DNA of 64,000 bases. Source: Acanthopleura granulata. Taxonomy: Eukaryota > Mollusca > Polyplacophora > Chitonida > Chitonidae. The notes under the pieces were generated by a model that saw nothing but the letters and a program-made list of their open reading frames with translations, searched no databases and was not told where the DNA came from. Of the stretch, positions 59,701 to 64,000 are shown in pieces (the stretch's first letter is position 1; the number at the start of each line of letters is the position of its first letter). Both the position numbers and the translations under genes were made by a program. The stretch is taken from the NCBI GenBank assembly GCA_016165875.1, contig JABBOT010000010.1, positions 7,223,875-7,287,874 on the forward strand. Reading direction: 5' to 3'.

Positions 59701-60568
59701 TGGTCACTCTAGTAATTCTTCAACCTTTTCGCATGTTTGCGAAGTGTTTAGTCAAACATATTCTTAAGGCATTGTTCTGTGTTGACTGATGAAATTGGCC
59801 AATCCAACAAATGTAGTTTTGTCTCCAAAATCAAATCAAAAATGTGCATAAATTGCACTTCAAGATGCCCTATCATATGAGAAAAAGGTGAGTTAGGGTA
59901 GCCAATCTGCAGCAATAATATCCCAGGAAAGGAAGATCAACTAGAGCATTCTTCAAGCATTACCCATCTACCGAAGCAAGGCAGACATTGAAAGCTTTTT
60001 GCTATGTATCTTGCGTGTTTAATAAAGGCCTTTATGGTGGAAATTTGGAATATTTAGTACCACCATGTACAATATCATTCCTTTTGTTGTGGCACATTTT
60101 AAAAACACTTTTGCTGGAACTTGAACCAGTCAGTGAGGAGTTGGTTGTTCTTTGATTTTGCATGTGATGCTGACATCATGAACCACAATGGGGTGATCGA
60201 ACAAGAACCATGGTAACACAGCTGTTCACACGATGACTTCTGGCTGGGTTATTGTGGTGTGGGTATAACATGCTGAAAGAGTTGGTGTCCTGTGAGTCCA
60301 ACTCTGATCCAGAGCAGGGTTAAATGTTACATGTAGTAAGAAACCGATTTATTCTGATGTATAAAATAAGGAGTCCTGTGAGTCCAAATGCTTATCTTCT
60401 AGTCCAGAATTCTAATGAAGCAGCCTCCCTATTACCAAAGTACAGAAATGTAAAGCATGTGTTCTGCCTTGTTTACAGTACCGTTTGGAGGAATTTCCAG
60501 AGCACATAGCAGAATCCATCAAAGAGAGCCGGAGCAAACCAAAGGATCACTTCCCCCCACTTTCCTAG
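53793..60568 (+). CDS. MRPS10: Mitochondrial ribosomal protein S10 (uS10m)
   Basis: Component of the head of the mitochondrial small ribosomal subunit. Exons: 53793-53891 ([20 protein letters not shown] then [11 protein letters not shown], an Arg/Lys-bearing, acid-free-after-Glu N-terminus suited to mitochondrial import), 57490-57629 ([40 protein letters not shown]), 58519-58627 ([35 protein letters not shown]), 59494-59583 ([30 protein letters not shown]) and 60479-60568 ([20 protein letters not shown] ... PLS stop). The total is 528 nt, 175 aa plus stop, all in phase; human is about 200 aa, longer at both ends. [11 protein letters not shown] and LTGS-AD-(F/Y)[14 protein letters not shown] are family hallmarks. 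The 3.6-kb intron 1 might hide an extra N-terminal exon. AATAAA follows at 60622. Confidence 0.95.
54034..54249 (+). repeat. MESC-like SINE (copy 5), full head, internal deletion
   Basis: The best tRNA-like head in the window: GGGCCTCCGTGGTCGAGGTT (A box), then CACTGTGACTTCAAGCCCAG (B box) and the body to CACCTTAATGCTGCC. About 50 bp between GCTGCC and the AAATAAATAAATAA tail is missing. In MRPS10 intron 1, sense orientation. Confidence 0.85.
56690..57410. repeat. Degenerate minisatellite, period about 50-55 bp
   Basis: GGCAGTGTCAGTAGG-TGTACAGTGAGTGG-type blocks recur at about 56994, 57047, 57098, 57149, 57204 and 57335, separated by TCTTGTGTATTT. In MRPS10 intron 1, ending about 80 bp before exon 2. 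Confidence 0.75.
59208..59493. repeat. 41-bp minisatellite ending at an MRPS10 splice acceptor
   Basis: About seven units of GTCTGATATCACATGTACAC then ATTATTTGTGTCCTCCTCTCA. Alternate units read TTTCTGTCCTCAG, and the final unit supplies TTTCTGTCTTCAG, the acceptor of exon 59494-59583. Confidence 0.88.
59715..59890 (+). repeat. Dispersed repeat family R2, copy 2
   Basis: Partner of 28529-28700; shared blocks are listed there. In the last MRPS10 intron. Confidence 0.6.
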
Positions 60569-60621
60569 TTCCGTGTGGTAGTTCCTAGTTTTATACCCAT
60601 TAATCTTGTACATAGTGTGAA

Positions 60622-60627
60622 AATAAA
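60622..60627 (+). terminator. MRPS10: MRPS10 polyadenylation signal
   Basis: AATAAA 54 bp after the stop codon; nothing else competes nearby. A short 3' UTR is expected. Confidence 0.75.
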
Positions 60628-60639
60628 ATCCTCTTTCGA

Positions 60640-62060
60640 GTCCATTCATGATTTGCTTTTCGCAGTATTTCAGATTATGTCAACCCATTAACATGCATGG
60701 GAATCTTCAGACACTTTCTTTTGAAGTTAAAAGAATAAAACCACAGATTTTCCTAAAAGTTCCAAAACTGCATTTGATTTGGTAGGATGAGGTATATTTC
60801 AGACTTTTGTCCCACTGTGGTTGCCATGCATACCTCACTATTTATCCTACCTGACAGTCTTGACTTATGATGGCTGATTTAAAATGGAAATTAACTAACA
60901 AACAACTACATGACTTTGTTATTATATTTTCTGTAACATATCTCATAACAATAACTGCATAAGACTTGGTTGAACATCTGGACAAACAATCAGTGAGCTT
61001 ATCTTCCAGGATATGAACCTGAAATCCAGATTTAAAACTTCATTTTAATATATGGTCTACAATGCGAATAAAACAGAAGGTATAATCTGTGATGTATTTG
61101 ATGTAAGAAGTATGTCACCAAATTTTTGAGAGCCGTTCAAAACTAACACACCACACAATGCAATAAGTGAATTTGAAAATACAATTCTAGATGCTCAATA
61201 CCAAGTAGGTAAATACTTCAGATTTAACTGGAAAAGTACCAAGGATTTACAAAATTAAAGTGAATTAAAAGTGAACTAAATGGGTACTGGAATAGAAGAT
61301 TTGTGAACAGACCTACAGTTTTTGTCTCCCCCCACATGACTTTTGTTGAAATGCATCGAAGAGGAGTGAACCAAATCCAACCTCACTGTGACCTATATTC
61401 AATAATGAAGGCAGGCATCTATCAAGCGCTGGTGCTGGTTGATTTTTCGGGGGTTTACATTAGCACTCAAGAATGTTTCACCTTTTATTATGGCATTCGG
61501 ATATGCGTGTGGAGTAGACCAAGAGTAACCAACTCTCTTGATTCAATACCACAGACGACACAGCGAGAGCTGGATTCAAACAATCTCCGTGGTCAAGGGC
61601 GGCTACAGCAGGCCAATGCTTTAATCATATCTGCCAACGAAGCCCTGGCTTTAAGGTGAAATGATTGATGTTAACATCAACCATATAGGTTATATTTATG
61701 GATATTTCAGTTCCGCTTTTACATCTTTCCGGATTACAAGAAGGAAACAACCAAGTTTCAGACAAGACACCCTTTTTCATTTCATGGCCAGGATTTAAAG
61801 CCTGTACTTTGTCAGTATTAAAATAACTTAACCAGATCTTAGAAGTCTTCGGGCTATGTGCACTCACATCAAATATAACTGAATTTTCCTCCATTTCTGG
61901 GACTGATGCCAAAGGCCAGTTTTAATATACCCTTCTCTTAATCCAAGGTGCTAAAATCGTAAGCTTTAAAACCTGACTCCTAGGTAGCATCAGCACAATA
62001 TACTCGTCTTTTCACACAGATTGGCTACTCGTTGCTATCAACTGTGGAATCCAGAAATAG
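60640..62060. other. Intergenic, no gene recognised
   Basis: AT-rich. A plus-strand frame of 118 codons at 61303-61659 overlaps a degenerate SINE and is not convincing. Nothing else seen. Confidence 0.6.
61430..61640 (-). repeat. Degenerate SINE-like copy
   Basis: GGTTGATTTTTCGGGGGTTT, GCACTCAAGAATGTTTCACC, ATTATGGCATTCGG and AGAGCTGGATTCAAACAATC recall the antisense SINE tail, body and B box, but with much divergence. Confidence 0.4.
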
Positions 62061-62066
62061 TCTTAC

Positions 62067-62192
62067 CTAAAGCACTTCATCATGTTGGAAGATGCCACGC
62101 ATTCCCATCATGGAGATAGAGCACAGCAACTCCACCAAATCACTCCGGTTGGTGGGTAGAGGGTAGCAACCTAATGGAATCAGGAGCCCAGT
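62067..62192 (-). CDS. Unassigned exon ending in TAG at a splice donor
   Basis: 126 nt. The two other frames stop early, while this frame runs to the end with balanced codon use, which favours a real exon. The stop codon abuts the GTAAGA donor, so any further exon would be 3' UTR. Confidence 0.45.
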   Translation of the reverse strand, partial: TGLLIPLGCYPLPTNRSDLVELLCSISMMGMRGIFQHDEVL

Positions 62193-63945
62193 CTGGAAAA
62201 CAGGAAATGATGCTACATTAAGAACAGTGACATGAGCCAAGAACTCTTAAATGCCTAAGTAGACTATTCCTACCACAATCACAATCCAGAGCCTATTGGC
62301 ACCTTCACTTTGCCTGTTACCCCTCCAACTACCAAATGGCACTAGTCCATAACAATGAAAATGTAAACTGGAACCCTTGTGCCATCTGGAAGCTGGATGG
62401 AACAAACCATCGAAGTAACAGGGTCTTTTGTGGTAAAAAATTTTTATAAACCACAAAAGTTCCCCCTTGACAAAGTCTATTTTACTGGAAAGTCAGCATA
62501 TTTTTGTTTCCTAGCACAAGCACTTCATGAAATGTCAAATAAACTAAATGAAAAAGAAAAACGTGATTGGATGTTAAACTTTCACATGGATCTGTACGTC
62601 TGCTGAAAAATATGTTGGAGTTTAAAGTGAAACCATCAATTATCTTTTCTCAAGAAAACACCAAACACTATGTGATTCCAGGCAAACTTGCCATACACCT
62701 GTTCAGTGTGTTTAAGGCAATAATCAAAAGGTCAGCATAAATTGCACATTATGCATTTATTGCTCTGTGAATGTCTCCTACCACAGCCTGAGCAGCCTAC
62801 ACTAGGAAATGTCAATTTAGTCTAAGCCTCAGTATTTCTTCTCTAATTTGTCATTTCAACATACACCACTGAGGACTATCATCAATAAAGCAGGACAGTA
62901 CAAACCACATACCAGTGAACATTCTTGAACATACTATATCATAATTCACTGTGTATCACCAGCATCTTGTATTAGATTCCTGTCTGGACACTTTTTATTT
63001 GAGAAAACACAGGTTTTGAAGTCTCATCGAATGTTTGATTAGGGAAAACTTAGCAATGCACAAAGAATTAGCCAAGCTTAGACTAGAACAGCAATCCCAC
63101 CCATGTCACCTCATCAAAATTCAAGACAGTTAAAGTGGAACAATAGAGACGGTAACCTCCCACCCCTCTCCGCCCACCCAGACATTTGAAAAGTCGGTAT
63201 TTCTAAGAAGGCAAACAAAGGGGCAGTCCAATTAAAGCCATCTTTCCAAACTGCAATGAAGCGTTTGAAATGACCAACTTCGAATTTTAAAATCCTATCT
63301 GCGCACGATTTTGTTCACAAAACTGTGATTTCATACATATGTTTTCGGTTTTCTGTGTGATGACGGCTACTCCAGTTTGAACTGTGTATCACTTAAATGT
63401 AACCGGTTCCTTGTCTATACACAGCCTAGTTCCAGCATGTCTTTCCTGTTGAAGCGCAAGCGTGATGGCCTCGTAGTATCCATCTGTTTAGTCCCGACTT
63501 TCCACGACTTCACGACTCACAGGCATGTATCATCTACTTTTGATACCAACAAGCGAGAAGACAGCGATCTGCATCCGACAAAGATACATACCTGCGAGAT
63601 CACGAGGACGACAATCCGCTTATCCTCCATTACATTTAACCGTGCAGAATTATTCGACCAGGACAGTCATTTTCATATGATGAAAGACATTTATTCGATC
63701 TTCTATGTAAGGCGTCATGATGAGAAAATGAATTCATTTTACAAACATAAAAATTCGAGTAGCAAGGGATTCAAAGCGATACAGCTTGAAATCTACAACA
63801 GGGTCACGTCTCGATGCGCTGCTTAAAATGCAAACAAACTTCATAACACACAGAGTTACACAGAACTCAAAGTCAAAAACAGCATCCGCATAGAGATGGA
63901 AATCTCTCTCAACCAATTATCTGCATCTCTTCGACCTGATGCCAT
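62067..63945 (-). CDS. Candidate small two-exon gene, unknown function
   Basis: Minus strand. Exon 62067-62192 lies between a good acceptor (TTTTCCAG) and a strong donor (TTTAG then GTAAGA). Only one frame is fully open: TGLLIPLGCYPLPTNRSDLV, ELLCSISMMGMRGIFQHDEV, L, then TAG as the exon's very last codon. An upstream ATG at 63945-63943 opens MASGRRDADNWLREISISMR, MLFLTLSS, reaching a possible phase-0 donor (GTGTAA) after 63862. Joined, this would give 69 aa, with a hydrophobic stretch across the junction. I do not recognise the protein. The second exon is better supported than the first; other exons, inside or right of the window, may belong to it. Confidence 0.3.
62193..63861. other. Probable intron or spacer
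   Basis: No exon on either strand that I can defend. A plus-strand open frame of 149 codons (63377-63826) has no recognisable domain and ordinary composition. Confidence 0.5.
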
Positions 63946-64000
63946 CTTTCAACCGTCCACGAGGCTGGTATGACGATGTCAGATGTCTGTCTCTTCGCGT

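Noticed and set aside
61303..61659. 118-codon plus-strand frame
   Set aside because: Largely made of a degenerate antisense SINE.
63377..63826. 149-codon plus-strand frame
   Set aside because: No recognisable domain, no codon pattern, and it overlaps the presumed 5' region of a minus-strand gene; kept only as a note.
1..64000. CRISPR arrays, operons, bacterial-type genes, retroviral genes
   Set aside because: All content is animal nuclear DNA; the arrays lack unique spacers and no gag, pol or env similarity was seen.

Overview
The window is animal nuclear DNA: AT-rich, with small exons split by long introns, GT-AG splice sites, AATAAA signals and tRNA-derived SINEs ending in TAAATAAATAA tails. 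The SINEs resemble, from memory, the MESC/BivaMD-type families of bivalves and relatives. Together with many ACATGTA motifs and several minisatellites this suggests a lophotrochozoan (bivalve or brachiopod); I cannot fix the species.

Layout, left to right. (1) 251-5874, minus: the 5' half of an atlastin gene (ER-shaping dynamin-like GTPase), cut by the left edge. Four core exons are visible, plus four candidate alternative first exons, all ending in the same splice phase. (2) About 6.2-40.0 kb, plus: a large C2H2-ELM2-SANT co-regulator of the TRERF1/ZNF541/MIDEAS family. My 17 coding exons join in frame to 1915 codons plus stop; all junctions keep phase. (3) 40.0-46.7 kb: presumed 3' UTR and intergenic DNA dominated by an 84-bp and a 37-bp minisatellite. 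(4) 47006-52649, minus: complete DNAL1 (outer-arm dynein light chain 1), 10 coding exons, 188 aa. (5) 53793-60568, plus: MRPS10 (uS10m), 5 coding exons, 175 aa, with a close AATAAA. (6) 62.0-63.95 kb, minus: a candidate two-exon 69-aa gene of unknown function.

The gene order may be the most informative point. From memory, human TRERF1 and MRPS10 are neighbours in the same orientation on 6p21.1, and MIDEAS and DNAL1 are tail-to-tail neighbours on 14q24.3. Here one TRERF1/MIDEAS-type gene has DNAL1 tail-to-tail beside it and MRPS10 downstream in the same orientation. This looks like the unduplicated ancestral block, later split between two vertebrate paralogous regions.

Introns and spacers carry mobile DNA: SINE copies, a dead mariner, a 733-bp terminal-inverted-repeat element with a MADF-like reading frame, a 785-bp fold-back element with TA flanks, and at least three unnamed dispersed repeat families. 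Several minisatellites show unusual structure: one looks like a tenfold-amplified SINE tRNA head, one is interrupted by a SINE, and one repeats the 3' splice-site context of an MRPS10 exon. Exon limits come from reading splice signals and protein similarity by eye; transcript ends are not determined.
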